A DNA stretch of 57,722 bases from Luminiphilus syltensis NOR5-1B (GCF_000158175.1 NZ_DS999411.1:1426919-1484640), one strand, 5' to 3'. Positions 27,019-36,330 are shown, counted from the stretch's first letter. The notes: generated from the sequence alone by a model not told the origin. Numbers and translations: made by a program.

Positions 27019-27399
27019 AGAATGTCCCCTGATTACAAATGCAAGACGCGCGGCGGCGCGACGTTAGTGGAGTGTAGCCGTCGGGACGCTTTAAGAAAAA
27101 GCATAGCCACCACCGACGGGTCGGAAAGCTCACCGTCGATGTTGAATCCGTTGAGAATTGGACGGTAGCTATCTAATTCGGGATCAGCATTACCGAAATC
27201 ATCGGGTAAGCGCATTTGCGGAGTGGAGCAGGGCAGTAGTCAGAGTGACACCGTTCGGATTCTGGTGCGCTCCGATATTTAAGGTGCCACGTCCTTTTTA
27301 GATTTGCAGGCCCAATCAAAGATAGTTCCCTAATTGACAAGTCGTTGTTCCCTTCAGTACGTGGGTGAGATCCTTACGCTGCGGTAGGGTTGCCTGGCA
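27019..27399. other. Spacer before the TonB receptor gene
   Basis: Apart from the doubtful small frame at 27033-27215, the spacer holds a possible IS6-type transposase C-terminal scrap at 27217-27250 (reads AFAEWSRAVVRV, compare SAFNEWGRAVA in the clearer copies) and a -35-like TTGACA at 27334-27339 with no good -10. No Fur box was seen before the receptor gene. Confidence 0.25.
27033..27215 (-). CDS. Possible small unknown protein upstream of the 228-aa gene
   Basis: A 60-codon frame (MRLPDDFGNADPELDSYRPI at the N-terminus) with protein-like composition in its first 45 residues, on the same strand and directly upstream of the unknown 228-residue gene. There is no good Shine-Dalgarno before the ATG and no recognised family, so it could be a chance frame or a fragment. 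Confidence 0.25.
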   Translation of the reverse strand: MRLPDDFGNADPELDSYRPILNGFNIDGELSDPSVVAMLFLKASRRLHSTNVAPPRVLHL

Positions 27400-29889
27400 A
27401 TGGAAAGAAAGCCATCTGAGCAATCTGAAAACGGGGTCATGATGCATTATTCACGAAGAACGACGCAGGGACCAAAGTTCCTTCCTAGGGCACCCATTGC
27501 GGTGGCCATTCTGAGCTCCGTTTCTCTATGCAGTAGCGCATTGAGCGTTCGGGCCGCGGTACTGGAAGAAATTGTAGTTACCGCACAAAAACGCGCGGCA
27601 TCCTTACAGGACACGCCAATTGCGATCACCGCTTTTACGGCCAGTGCTTTGCAGGATAAAGGCGTCAACGATATCTCGGAAATCGCTTATTTCACGCCTA
27701 ATCTGGTTTTTGATACCACATCACCCATCGGCGGTGTTTCTTCCGGTGCGGCCGTATTTATTCGAGGCGTGGGTAACACCGACTTCAGTTTAACAACCGA
27801 TCCGGGTGTCGGAACTTACGTTGATGGTGTCTATGTTTCACGCTCAGTTGGTGGCGTACTGGACGTGCTCGATGTAGAACGTATTGAGGTACTTCGAGGC
27901 CCACAAGGGACACTGTTTGGTCGTAATACCATTGGAGGCGCGATTAACATCATCTCGCGCAAACCCGCGGACGACTTTCAGGCATTTCTTGAAGCAACCG
28001 CCGGCATCGATGGGCGAGTAAATGTTCGCGCGTCGGTTGATGTTCCTATAAGTGAAACATTGAAAACGGCATGGTCAGTTTCAAGCAAAAACCGCGATGG
28101 CTTTGTTAAGCGCCCACTGGCTGGTGATGAACTAGGTGATGAAGATCGGCTGTCATTCCGCGGTGCGGCATTGTTTAAGCCCAATGAAAACTGGGATTTC
28201 CAAGCGTCGGTCGATTATACCGACATTGATGAGAGTTCCTCACCATCGGTCGGCGTCGGTTTTACCGCAGCATTTCCCGATGGTACGCCAGGCGGGGCTG
28301 GTGTTGTTGGTGCTTCCTTGGTGGAGAACTTCTCTTTCCCGCTTCCCACTGGAAACCGGTTGGGGCCGCTTGCTCCAGGATCCCTGTCGCCCACAGGTGA
28401 TTTTTTCGAAATTGTTGGCGGCGGTCTAAACATCTTTAATCAATTTGTGGTTGATGACATCGACGCCGATGTGTCATTTGGTGACCAAGTAGCATTCTCA
28501 AAAATCGAAGTCTTGGGAACTACGTTTATCGCCAACTATCACGGAGATACCTTCGACTTAAAATACACTGGTTCATATCGCAATACTGAAAGTAAATTCG
28601 CCAATGATTCCGACAACGCGCCCTTTCAAATTACTGAAATCGTCAATGACAATTACGACGTAGATCAAACAACCCACGAACTGCAACTGACCGGAACAGC
28701 GTTTGAAAACCACTTCAAATACGCGGCCGGTATCTTTTTCTTCAATGAGAAAGGTACTGACGATGTTCGCGTGCCGGTCACTATTCCTGCGCCTGGCACA
28801 GGCCCTGGCGGGGGCGCTGGATTTGAAGCCGCCATCAGGAATGATGCTGACGTCGATAACAGCAGTGAAGCGGCGTACCTGCAAGCCACCTATGACCTGA
28901 CTGACACATGGGCTGTAACCGGTGGTATTCGTTACACCGAAGACGAGAAAAAATACGCCTATACGCAAAACATTGGTGCCAATCTGGCTTTCGACCCGCT
29001 GCTTTTTCTGATCGATGACGTGGCGGCGCAGCTCGAACCGGGCGGGCCACTGGTGCCTGGCTACATACCTATAATAGGAGACGGTACAGGCAGTGTCAGC
29101 GAAACCTTCGACGAAACCCAATATTACTTTGGTGTGGATACGAAGCTCAATGACAACACATTGCTGTATTACAGTTTTTCTCAGGGCTTCAAAAGTGGAG
29201 GCTTTGTACTGCGGTATGTAGCATCCGTGCCAGAAGTGCTGTCATTTGATCCGGAGACCCTGGATTCCCATGAAGTTGGTCTTAAATGGGAAAGTGCCGA
29301 TAGCCGTTACCGCGTCAATGCCGCACTGTTCGCATCAGAGTATGACGATATCCAGGTTACTTTCTTCGATACCTTGGGTGGCCCACTTACAGCCAACGCC
29401 GGCAGTGCCGACATCAACGGTTTTGAATTAGAAGCTACAGCGTTTTTGACCAGCAGCCTGAGACTTGATTTGGGCTATGGGTATGTTGATGCAGAATACA
29501 CCGAGATAAATCCGATTCCCGGTCTGTCCGCTGCGATTACAAAAGATTCCAAATTGGTTAACACGCCGGAAAATACGCTTAGTTTGGGGCTTGAGTACGC
29601 AACAACGATTGCCAGCAAGGATGCGACGTTCCGAATTGATTATTCATACACTGATGAGGTGTATAACGATTCGCAGAACTCGCCATTCTTGTACCAGGAG
29701 TCCGTTAGTTTCGTTAACGCGTCAGCTCGCCTAGATCTCACTGAAAATAGTGAGGTGGTGTTATGGGTAGAAAATCTTGGTGATGAACGGGTGATTGTAA
29801 GTGGCAACTCGAATTTTGGTTTGGGCTTTCATTCGGCCGTACCCAATCGTCCCCGTGAATATGGCGTTACTTATCGCCACCGTTTTTGA
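27400..29889 (+). CDS. TonB-dependent outer-membrane receptor
   Basis: The 829-residue protein has a signal sequence ending near ALSVRA, then a TonB box/plug start LEEIVVTAQKRAASLQDTPI and a plug with FIRGVGNTDFSLTTDPGV, YVDGVYVSRS and RIEVLRGPQGTLFGRNTIGG. The beta-barrel follows to the terminal RPREYGVTYRHRF, ending in Phe as expected of outer-membrane barrels. This group of receptors usually imports organic nutrients rather than iron. The start may instead be one of the two ATGs at 27439/27442, after a GGGG. It begins a same-strand set with the nitrilase (87 bp on), a PPOX-fold protein and an AraC regulator, which suggests uptake of the nitrilase substrate. Confidence 0.93.
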   Translation: MERKPSEQSENGVMMHYSRRTTQGPKFLPRAPIAVAILSSVSLCSSALSVRAAVLEEIVVTAQKRAASLQDTPIAITAFTASALQDKGVNDISEIAYFTPNLVFDTTSPIGGVSSGAAVFIRGVGNTDFSLTTDPGVGTYVDGVYVSRSVGGVLDVLDVERIEVLRGPQGTLFGRNTIGGAINIISRKPADDFQAFLEATAGIDGRVNVRASVDVPISETLKTAWSVSSKNRDGFVKRPLAGDELGDEDRLSFRGAALFKPNENWDFQASVDYTDIDESSSPSVGVGFTAAFPDGTPGGAGVVGASLVENFSFPLPTGNRLGPLAPGSLSPTGDFFEIVGGGLNIFNQFVVDDIDADVSFGDQVAFSKIEVLGTTFIANYHGDTFDLKYTGSYRNTESKFANDSDNAPFQITEIVNDNYDVDQTTHELQLTGTAFENHFKYAAGIFFFNEKGTDDVRVPVTIPAPGTGPGGGAGFEAAIRNDADVDNSSEAAYLQATYDLTDTWAVTGGIRYTEDEKKYAYTQNIGANLAFDPLLFLIDDVAAQLEPGGPLVPGYIPIIGDGTGSVSETFDETQYYFGVDTKLNDNTLLYYSFSQGFKSGGFVLRYVASVPEVLSFDPETLDSHEVGLKWESADSRYRVNAALFASEYDDIQVTFFDTLGGPLTANAGSADINGFELEATAFLTSSLRLDLGYGYVDAEYTEINPIPGLSAAITKDSKLVNTPENTLSLGLEYATTIASKDATFRIDYSYTDEVYNDSQNSPFLYQESVSFVNASARLDLTENSEVVLWVENLGDERVIVSGNSNFGLGFHSAVPNRPREYGVTYRHRF

Positions 29890-29976
29890 GGCGCTGTACC
29901 GATCTTAATAAAGCGTGAACTACCGCGTACCTATAGCCCGCTTAGGCGTGTGAAGAGAAAAGGCACATAAATAATT

Positions 29977-30978
29977 ATGGATACAAAGCAAAACGTTAGA
30001 GTTGCTGCCGTGCAGGCAGCCCCGGTATTTATGGACCTGAAGGGTACCGTGGCAAAAACAGTAAAACTGATTGAAGAAGCCGCGGAGAAAGGCTGCGATT
30101 TGGTTGTTTTTCCAGAGACCTGGGTGCCTGGCTATCCCTGGTTTATCTGGCTAAATACCACAATGGCCAACATGAAATATTTTGGTCGATATAACGAAAA
30201 CTCCCTGGTGGTTGGCAGTGATGAATTCGATACCATCGCGCAGGCAGCGAAAGACAACAATATCCATGTTTCTGTCGGCGCCAGTGAGAGGGATCATGGA
30301 TCGCTTTACATCTCCCAGTTTCTATTCGGTCGCGACGGCTCATTGCTATCTGGTCGTCGAAAGTTAAAACCAACCCACCAGGAACGTACCGTGTTCGGTG
30401 ATGGTGATGGTTCCGATTTGTGTGTGTCAGAGACGGACATTGGCCGCGTTGGACAGCTCGCCTGTTGGGAGCATTTACAGCCCCTCAGTAAGTACGCCAT
30501 GTACAGCATGCATGAGCAAATTCACTGCGGCGCCTGGCCTTCATTTTCAGCGATGCCACAAGCGTATGCACTTGGCCCTGAAGTTAATAACGCCGCTTCG
30601 CAAATGTATGCCGCCGAGGGTCAATGTTTTGTGATTGGTGCCTGTGGCATGGTGTCCGATGAAATGATCGACATGTTGGTCGAAAACGACGAACATAAGG
30701 AACTCATCAGTGCGGGCGGCGGTCATGCGGTTATTTACGGCCCGGATGGCAAGCTACTGGTCGATAAGATTCCCCACGATCAAGAGGGACTGCTTATCGC
30801 GGACCTTGCTATAAACGCTATTACCATCGCTAAGGTGTTTGCGGACCCCGTAGGCCATTACTCACGGCCGGACGTTACTCGTTTGCTGTTTAATAGGCTG
30901 CCGCAGCCCTGTACCGAAAGCCATACTCCCGAAGCGGCCACTTTTGATCTCGATCAGGTAGAGGATGTGCTTGAGTAA
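29977..30978 (+). CDS. Nitrilase (carbon-nitrogen hydrolase, branch 1 type)
   Basis: This 333-residue enzyme would hydrolyse an organic nitrile to a carboxylic acid and ammonia. The Glu-Lys-Cys triad is visible: Glu47 in VVFPETWVPGYP, Lys129 in GRRKLKPTHQERTVFGDGDG and Cys163 in GQLACWEHLQPL. The CWEHLQPL and PTHQER motifs are those of true nitrilases and cyanide hydratases rather than amidases or ureidopropionases. Length and motifs are normal. It is the second gene after the TonB receptor on the same strand, followed by PPOX and AraC genes. The exact nitrile is unknown. Confidence 0.92.
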   Translation: MDTKQNVRVAAVQAAPVFMDLKGTVAKTVKLIEEAAEKGCDLVVFPETWVPGYPWFIWLNTTMANMKYFGRYNENSLVVGSDEFDTIAQAAKDNNIHVSVGASERDHGSLYISQFLFGRDGSLLSGRRKLKPTHQERTVFGDGDGSDLCVSETDIGRVGQLACWEHLQPLSKYAMYSMHEQIHCGAWPSFSAMPQAYALGPEVNNAASQMYAAEGQCFVIGACGMVSDEMIDMLVENDEHKELISAGGGHAVIYGPDGKLLVDKIPHDQEGLLIADLAINAITIAKVFADPVGHYSRPDVTRLLFNRLPQPCTESHTPEAATFDLDQVEDVLE

Positions 30979-31060
30979 TGTTTTCCTCAGGCCACATCTC
31001 CTGCTGCTGTTGTCGTCAGTTGAGCTAATGGCATTCAGCTAGAACCAGAGGGTCCCGCCC

Positions 31061-31714
31061 GTGGCGTTTTACACCCAATCGCAAAAGTCGATGCAGGCTC
31101 AGTTTGAGAGCGAGCCTCTTGCCGCATCCGTCGAAGCGGCGATAGTGCGCGACGAACTGGACGATATGCACCGCTCTTTTATCGAGACCCGGGATTTCTT
31201 TTTTCTATCTACGGTGGACTCGGAGGGCTGTCCCACGGTCTCGCACAAAGGCGGTGCTCCCGGGATAGTCACGGTGCTGGATTCCTCGACAATAGCGTTC
31301 CCGAATTACGACGGTAATGGCATGTTCCTGTCCATGGGTAATATCTCTGATACCGGGAAAATCGGCCTTTTGTTCATTGACTTCGAAACCCCGAACCGTA
31401 TCCGGATTCAGGCGACGGCGTCTGTGTGTGGTGACGACGATCTGTTGGAGCGCTACCCCGGTGCGAATCTGATCGTCAGAGCCCGTATTGATAAGGTGTT
31501 TCTCAACTGCGCACGTTATATTCACCGGCATCAGCGGGTGGAAAGTTCGCCCTATGTACCAGCCAGCGACGGCACCCAACCCTTTCCGGCATGGAAACGC
31601 ATCGATGTTCTTCAAGACTCGTTGCGTCCCCAGGATAAAGGTAGAGCAGAAATTGAAGGCGGAACGATTACACAGGACGAGTACGGCGAAAAGCTCGAGG
31701 CGGGGGAATCATGA
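31061..31714 (+). CDS. Pyridoxamine-phosphate-oxidase-fold flavoprotein
   Basis: This 217-residue protein has the split-barrel FMN-binding fold: FFFLSTVDSEGCPTVSHKGGAPGIVTVLD, then FPNYDGNGMFLSMGNI, IGLLFIDFETPNRIRIQATA and a terminal RYIHRHQRV. This pattern is typical of the pyridoxamine 5'-phosphate oxidase-like family, including the AraC-linked PPOX proteins of unknown reaction. It is not PdxH itself. Start is GTG at 31061 with AGAGGG upstream. It lies 82 bp after the nitrilase stop and 60 bp before the AraC gene. Confidence 0.82.
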   Translation: MAFYTQSQKSMQAQFESEPLAASVEAAIVRDELDDMHRSFIETRDFFFLSTVDSEGCPTVSHKGGAPGIVTVLDSSTIAFPNYDGNGMFLSMGNISDTGKIGLLFIDFETPNRIRIQATASVCGDDDLLERYPGANLIVRARIDKVFLNCARYIHRHQRVESSPYVPASDGTQPFPAWKRIDVLQDSLRPQDKGRAEIEGGTITQDEYGEKLEAGES

Positions 31715-31774
31715 GAATGCCGACCACTTATGGGGCGTCACGTGAAAGGGTCCTAGACCAATTCGGGTATTGAG

Positions 31775-32761
31775 ATGAGCTTTTTAATTTCAGGCGGCTA
31801 CGCAAAAAATGCGACCGAACTTGGGGGCGAGGAACGCTTCGATTTTTGGCGGGAAATCATCTGTGATGAATTCGTCAAACTGGATTGCGAAAAAATCGCG
31901 GATGACGATTTTAATGGTGAGTTACGTGGGGGGGTCGCGGTTGGTAATTTGCAATTTGCAGAAGTGATGTCAAGCCCGCAATTGGTGGAGCGCTCTAAGA
32001 AGCAAATTTCAAAATCCACAGAAGCGGATTTTCTGATTAGCTTTCAAATCGAAAAACAGGGTCTGGTGCGACAAAATGGTCGGGAAGCACTCCTGACACC
32101 CGGAAGTTTCGCACTGTACGACAGCACTCAGCCCTATACGCTTGCCTTCAATGAGCAGTTTCACCAGCTCATAGTGCAAATGCCTAAAGACGTACTGTCG
32201 CGGCACCTGATGAATCCAGAGCAGTACACCGCTATCCCAATTTCCGGGCAGGCCGGACTCGGCGCCGTACTAAGAAACTTTGTTTTCTCCCTCGCCAAAG
32301 AACTTCGCAATGTGCAACAGGCTCCTGCCGAACTGTCTGAAAATTTGGTCAACATGATCGCCATGGCGTTCAGTTCTTCGATAATGTTGGAGCAGATTGG
32401 CGACCACTCCGTTGTCCGTGACTCACTAAAACGGCGAATAGTGCAGTATATTGATAACAATTTGTGTAACTCAGAGCTATCAAATCAACAGGTGGCCGAG
32501 GCGCAGAATATATCGACCCGTTACCTACATAAATTGTTTCAGGGAGAGACAGAAACAATCCATTCGTTGATTTTAACCAAGCGTCTTGAAAAGAGTGCGA
32601 TGCTGCTAAAAGACTCTGCTTACGCAGGACACAGTATCGAAAAAGTGGCATACAGCGTGGGTTTCTCTAGCCCTGCGCATTTTTCTAAAGCCTTCAAGAA
32701 GTATTTTGGTCAAAGCCCCAGCGAATGTCGGTATGACGCGCGATGGGGCGCTGGCAAGTAA
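31775..32761 (+). CDS. AraC-family transcriptional regulator
   Basis: The 328-residue protein has an N-terminal AraC-binding-like sensing domain (about 1-200, with LISFQIEKQGLVRQNGR and TPGSFALYDSTQPY) and a C-terminal double helix-turn-helix domain (about 225-320) ending in the family signature SIEKVAYSVGFSSPAHFSKAFKKYFGQSPSECR. It closes the TonB receptor-nitrilase-PPOX set and is the natural candidate to control it, probably as an activator responding to the nitrile or its product. That role is inferred from position only. Confidence 0.9.
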   Translation: MSFLISGGYAKNATELGGEERFDFWREIICDEFVKLDCEKIADDDFNGELRGGVAVGNLQFAEVMSSPQLVERSKKQISKSTEADFLISFQIEKQGLVRQNGREALLTPGSFALYDSTQPYTLAFNEQFHQLIVQMPKDVLSRHLMNPEQYTAIPISGQAGLGAVLRNFVFSLAKELRNVQQAPAELSENLVNMIAMAFSSSIMLEQIGDHSVVRDSLKRRIVQYIDNNLCNSELSNQQVAEAQNISTRYLHKLFQGETETIHSLILTKRLEKSAMLLKDSAYAGHSIEKVAYSVGFSSPAHFSKAFKKYFGQSPSECRYDARWGAGK

Positions 32762-32903
32762 GCCGGATTGATTTGATAGAGGCTTCGGGTGAATAGGTGT
32801 TTTCGGGCTACAGTACGTAGTGCATTTTGACGGAACCAATTGCAGCCAAAAAGATATTGAAGGTTTCTTTGAAGTGGCATCACAGCAGGCCAATATCGCG
32901 TCG

Positions 32904-33356
32904 TCAAGGTACGGCTTTCGCGAGTTGAATCTCCATTTTGACGGGGGCATCAGTCAAGAGAAAACGCGCGTCATTCCACTTGGACGGGCCAAAACGGCCC
33001 TTGGCATTATTCGAGACGCCGATCTCTTCCTTGGGAATACCAAACCACCCAGTATCCAGTTCGCCGTTTTTATTGATGTCGTAAACGACTGCGATAGCGT
33101 AATAGCCGGGTGGATGGCTGCCCAGCGAGGAAGATACATTCCCTTGTTCGTCAACAGGCACGATTGTTTGTACCAGCGGCGTCACGAGAAAATCTTCAGA
33201 AGCGTTGAACAGACTGATTAGCATCTGCCCATTTTCTGGTTCGGCCCCGGTAACATTGACCTCAATTGCATACTCAACCTCACTCAGCGCTGCATTTGCC
33301 ATAACAGCGGTGCACAGCGTCAGGACAGTCAATCCTCTTTTGATTAGGCTTCTCAT
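32904..33356 (-). CDS. Secreted DUF2141 family protein
   Basis: The product (150 aa from the ATG at 33354-33356) has a signal peptide MRSLIKRGLTVLTLCTAVMA and a beta-sandwich-like domain of the DUF2141 type: IEVNVTGAEPENGQMLISLF, PPGYYAIAVVYDINKNGELD and GWFGIPKEEIGVSNNAKGR. The frame can be extended upstream to 33443, but that adds 29 residues before a clear signal peptide. A GAGGT precedes the chosen ATG. DUF2141 function is unknown; it is found in periplasmic proteins of many marine bacteria. It is convergent with the AraC gene. Confidence 0.8.
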   Translation of the reverse strand: MRSLIKRGLTVLTLCTAVMANAALSEVEYAIEVNVTGAEPENGQMLISLFNASEDFLVTPLVQTIVPVDEQGNVSSSLGSHPPGYYAIAVVYDINKNGELDTGWFGIPKEEIGVSNNAKGRFGPSKWNDARFLLTDAPVKMEIQLAKAVP

Positions 33357-33620
33357 TCTTTTTTTACCTCGCGGAAAGTGTCGATGTTTTATTGAGCCTG
33401 CTATCGGATTTGAATGCCGGTCCTGCTGATTGCATGGCATCACATCTGTGGGTGCGCGCTGCTGTGTGCAGTCCGCTCGGCTCGCTATTAGCAGTCGTAG
33501 GATTTGGGATTTCTGAATGACCTCGTTGCAGGCGCGGGGAGCTCCACCCCATGATTCGATCGTCTACAAACGTCTGGGTAAAAAAAATATCGCCCTGAGC
33601 AAGGACGCCAAAAGAATTGG

Positions 33621-34505
33621 TTAATCACCCATAAACCCAATAATGTCCTCTACGACCCGCGTGCTTTCCGGAATGGGAAACATGGGCCAGTCGTGCTGCA
33701 TACCCGGGTAAAACTTGAATACGAAATTACCGTTTTCAGACACCATTCTTTCCAATTTTTGGCAATCGTTATAGAAGAGCTCCTCCGAACCATAGAAAAT
33801 AATAGTCGGTGGGAAGTCATCGAGGCGGCCATTGATCGGCGATAACCAGTAATGCTCCTGGTCTCCACCGTTGGCGTATCTCTCCGCGGCATTTTGCAAC
33901 ATGCGCAGGGTCAAAATGTGGTCGCTCGACTCGAGGCTTTTGTTGTCCGGATGTGACAGGGTCAGGTCCAGCCATGGCGACAGTAAAATAAGTTGCGTCG
34001 GGATTTGGGGGTGTTGTTGGTCGACCAGCTTTTGATACAGCCCCATGGCCAGTCCGGCGCCGGCCGAATCGCCGATAAAAACAAACTCGTCATTGGGATA
34101 CTGTGTTAGTAGCGCAGTGTAGGTATCGGTCACCATTCCATAGGTGGCTCGATAATCGTGTTCGGGCGCCAATGGATAGTCGATCATCGTCAGTCGGCAG
34201 TTACTCTTATCGACTAACTTTTGGGCGAAATTCCAGTGTATGGCGGCCGCTTCAAAGAGATAAGCTCCCCCGTGAAAGAACAGTAAATGCTTCTTGCTCA
34301 CCGTGTCTTTTTTCTCAAACGTGGTGACTGCCTTATTGTGAATAATCTGCTCATTCACTGAATACTGGTTATGCAGTTTTTTCGGCGTGAAACCCTTTTT
34401 TGACCGCCTGATAATTGGCTTTGCCGATTGCCTTTCGACTGTTTTCTTAACGTTTAACAGCCGCAACAAAAAAGATATGGATTTTGACTGTAGGCTTGTC
34501 TTCAT
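33621..34505 (-). CDS. Alpha/beta hydrolase, hormone-sensitive-lipase-like esterase
   Basis: This 294-residue esterase has the HSL-family oxyanion motif FFHGGAYLFEA (HGG at 78-80), DYPLAPEHDYRA, a nucleophile elbow GDSAGAG with Ser147 and a late histidine in GMQHDWPMF near 275. PLAPEH plus GDSAGAG is diagnostic of the bacterial HSL (family IV) esterases, which cleave short acyl esters. No signal peptide is evident. The start region has no strong Shine-Dalgarno. It is divergent from the Fur-box gene with a 284-bp spacer. Confidence 0.88.
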   Translation of the reverse strand: MKTSLQSKSISFLLRLLNVKKTVERQSAKPIIRRSKKGFTPKKLHNQYSVNEQIIHNKAVTTFEKKDTVSKKHLLFFHGGAYLFEAAAIHWNFAQKLVDKSNCRLTMIDYPLAPEHDYRATYGMVTDTYTALLTQYPNDEFVFIGDSAGAGLAMGLYQKLVDQQHPQIPTQLILLSPWLDLTLSHPDNKSLESSDHILTLRMLQNAAERYANGGDQEHYWLSPINGRLDDFPPTIIFYGSEELFYNDCQKLERMVSENGNFVFKFYPGMQHDWPMFPIPESTRVVEDIIGFMGD

Positions 34506-34732
34506 AATAGTTTGCAGTGATCAGCGACTGCCTTGATCATAGCTCGAATGACGGCGGAGTGTTGAACGACTGGAGGCTGTTGGCGCATTCTTTTCACCGA
34601 CGCTGGTGGTTGAAGAAAAATTGGATGCGAGCCCTCGCATCCCATCGCGTTTCTCCTCCAACCCTTCATGGAACAGTGCTGAGCCGTCGCTCTGCGTGCA
34701 GCCGTTCACTCGCCATAAACATTCGCTACCCC

Positions 34733-34766
34733 TTGACTTATATCGTAATGATAATCATTATCATTA
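34733..34766 (+). promoter_or_regulatory. Promoter overlapped by a Fur box
   Basis: A -35 TTGACT (34733-34738), a 17-bp spacer and a -10 CATTAT (34756-34761) form a good sigma-70 promoter. The sequence CGTAATGATAATCATTATC at 34744-34762 matches the 19-bp Fur consensus GATAATGATAATCATTATC at 17 of 19 positions and covers the spacer and -10, the usual place for repression. It lies 24 bp before the ribosome-binding site of the next gene, so that gene should be derepressed under iron limitation. Confidence 0.85.
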
Positions 34767-34789
34767 CTGTGTGTTGTCAGGAGGTGAAT

Positions 34790-35254
34790 ATGGAACTCAA
34801 GTTCTTGGAGTCTGCGAAAAAAGACTGGGTATTGAATGATGCTGAGGCTGCCGCGTCTGTAGCCTTTTTGTCCACGGTTGATGCATTACGCTACATGCGT
34901 GAAGGTGAGTTACCACATGCCTTGCATTTCGCTGGAGAGGCACTTGAAGCGGCGCGTTCGGTCTTATTTGACCATAATGTTGCACGACCCACTGATGTGG
35001 ACCGGTACGCCCGAGCTGCCGCGCTACTCTGTAAAATCTTGACGGCGCGCGGCATGGATGAACTCGTGGAGCCCTTTGCGGGTAACTTCGCTGCCGATTG
35101 TGAGGCACTAATTCAAAGTGGGGTAAGTCCCCGTCTGGTGGTGCCATTCATAGAGCGTATTGTTGAGAGCGACAGCGGATCGTTTGATGACACCCCCACG
35201 AGCCATAACTACGGCTTCACATTGACGCTGCGCGATAACGCGCAGGTACATTGA
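34790..35254 (+). CDS. Fur-box-controlled protein of unknown function
   Basis: A 154-residue cytoplasmic, mainly helical, acidic protein (MELKFLESAKKDWVLNDAEA at the N-terminus) that I cannot assign to a family. Helical stretches such as LPHALHFAGEALEAARSVLF and AALLCKILTARGMDELVEPF suggest a TPR-like or four-helix arrangement. No metal-binding cysteine cluster or signal peptide is seen. The frame is open back to 34517, but a perfect AGGAGGT eight bases before the ATG at 34790, together with the Fur-box promoter just upstream, fixes this start. It stands alone, so it is a dedicated iron-starvation gene of unknown role. Confidence 0.75.
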   Translation: MELKFLESAKKDWVLNDAEAAASVAFLSTVDALRYMREGELPHALHFAGEALEAARSVLFDHNVARPTDVDRYARAAALLCKILTARGMDELVEPFAGNFAADCEALIQSGVSPRLVVPFIERIVESDSGSFDDTPTSHNYGFTLTLRDNAQVH

Positions 35255-35332
35255 GCAACCAGCACCCTCGCGAGTTCTTGAAAACGATGCCTGTAAAGCC
35301 CGCTAGTTGCTTATCAACGCTTCGATGATCTG

Positions 35333-35430
35333 AGGGGTATCGCCAGGTAAGCGGTTGTAATGGGTAAACCTTGTTCAGGAGTACCTGTAAACGCCAGCGG
35401 TTCTTGCGGCGATTTGTGTCAAAAAAGGGT
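35333..35430 (+). mobile_element. IS6-family remnant, left end and transposase N-terminus
   Basis: GGGTATCGCCAGGTAAGCGG (35335 on) resembles the left end of the other copies (GGGTATCGCCAAGTTAAGTG at 56603). It is followed about 45 bp later by ACCTGTAAACGCCAGCGGTT, which reads like the start of the transposase (T-x-KRxRF). The copy is degraded and no right end was found. It lies in the 310-bp spacer before the methyltransferase gene, which otherwise holds nothing recognisable. Confidence 0.5.
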
Positions 35431-35564
35431 ATTGAGCTCAGGGGTAAATGATTTTTTCGTTCTCATTAGAACACTTCTCAATCGGTGGCAGATTACTGGC
35501 CTGCTGTTAATCCGGTAGCGCCGCTCAATACGTAGGCTTTGTACGTTTCGCTAAGGCTTATGTC

Positions 35565-36266
35565 ATGCCCCGATTTTTGCTCACCGTGCTGCTACTGTTG
35601 CCCCTGCTTACCCGTGCGGACGATTCCCACTACGGTTATCAGCCACCCAGCCGCGACGGCATTGGCAAGACCTACATGACTCGCGAGATATCCCACGTGA
35701 TGGGCCACCGGGGAGCGGCGTGGCTGGAACGCCCGAGCCGTGAGCGCGAGGAACGGACCGACTTGCTGCTGGACGCACTACCCATTCGCGACGGCGACGT
35801 TGTCGCCGATCTCGGGGCCGGATCAGGCTACTTCAGCCTGCCCATTGCAAAGCGGGTCGGCAGCGGACGTGTGTTAGCCATCGACATACAGCCAGAAATG
35901 CTCGACCTAATCCGCCAGCGCAGCAGCGCGGACAATATCCAAAACATCGATACCGTACTGGCTACGGTGTCAGATCCCAAAATTCCATCGAGCAGCGTGG
36001 ACTTACTCCTGCTAGTCGATGCTTATCATGAGTTCTCACATCCCAGAGAGGTCATGCAGGGCGTAATGGAAGGACTCGTACCGGGTGGCAAAGTCATTCT
36101 GGTTGAGTACCGGGCAGAGGATCCACGGGTCCCCATCAAGCCCCTGCATAAAATGACCGAACAGCAGGCAAAACGCGAGTTGGAAGCGGTGGGCTTTAAC
36201 TTTGTGGAGAATCTACGCAGCCTGCCTCAGCAACATATTCTGGTTTTCAGAAAGCCGCTCACCTAG
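35565..36266 (+). CDS. Exported class I SAM-dependent methyltransferase
   Basis: The 233-residue protein has a short signal peptide (MPRFLLTVLLLLPLLTRADD) and a Rossmann methyltransferase domain with motif I VVADLGAGSGYF at 79-90, the acidic loop VLAIDIQPEML and the later motif LLLVDAYHEF. An N-terminal conserved segment TYMTREISHVMGHRGAAWLE is typical of a group of periplasmic-targeted bacterial methyltransferases of unknown substrate. Periplasmic use of SAM is puzzling, so the signal may instead be an anchor. It is followed by an IS6 remnant and then the aminotransferase gene. Confidence 0.85.
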   Translation: MPRFLLTVLLLLPLLTRADDSHYGYQPPSRDGIGKTYMTREISHVMGHRGAAWLERPSREREERTDLLLDALPIRDGDVVADLGAGSGYFSLPIAKRVGSGRVLAIDIQPEMLDLIRQRSSADNIQNIDTVLATVSDPKIPSSSVDLLLLVDAYHEFSHPREVMQGVMEGLVPGGKVILVEYRAEDPRVPIKPLHKMTEQQAKRELEAVGFNFVENLRSLPQQHILVFRKPLT

Positions 36267-36330
36267 ACGGCAGGTTGTGGCCCCAGCCGTTTTCAGCTTC
36301 TGCATCTAAAAAACAGGCCAGCGGTATTTT

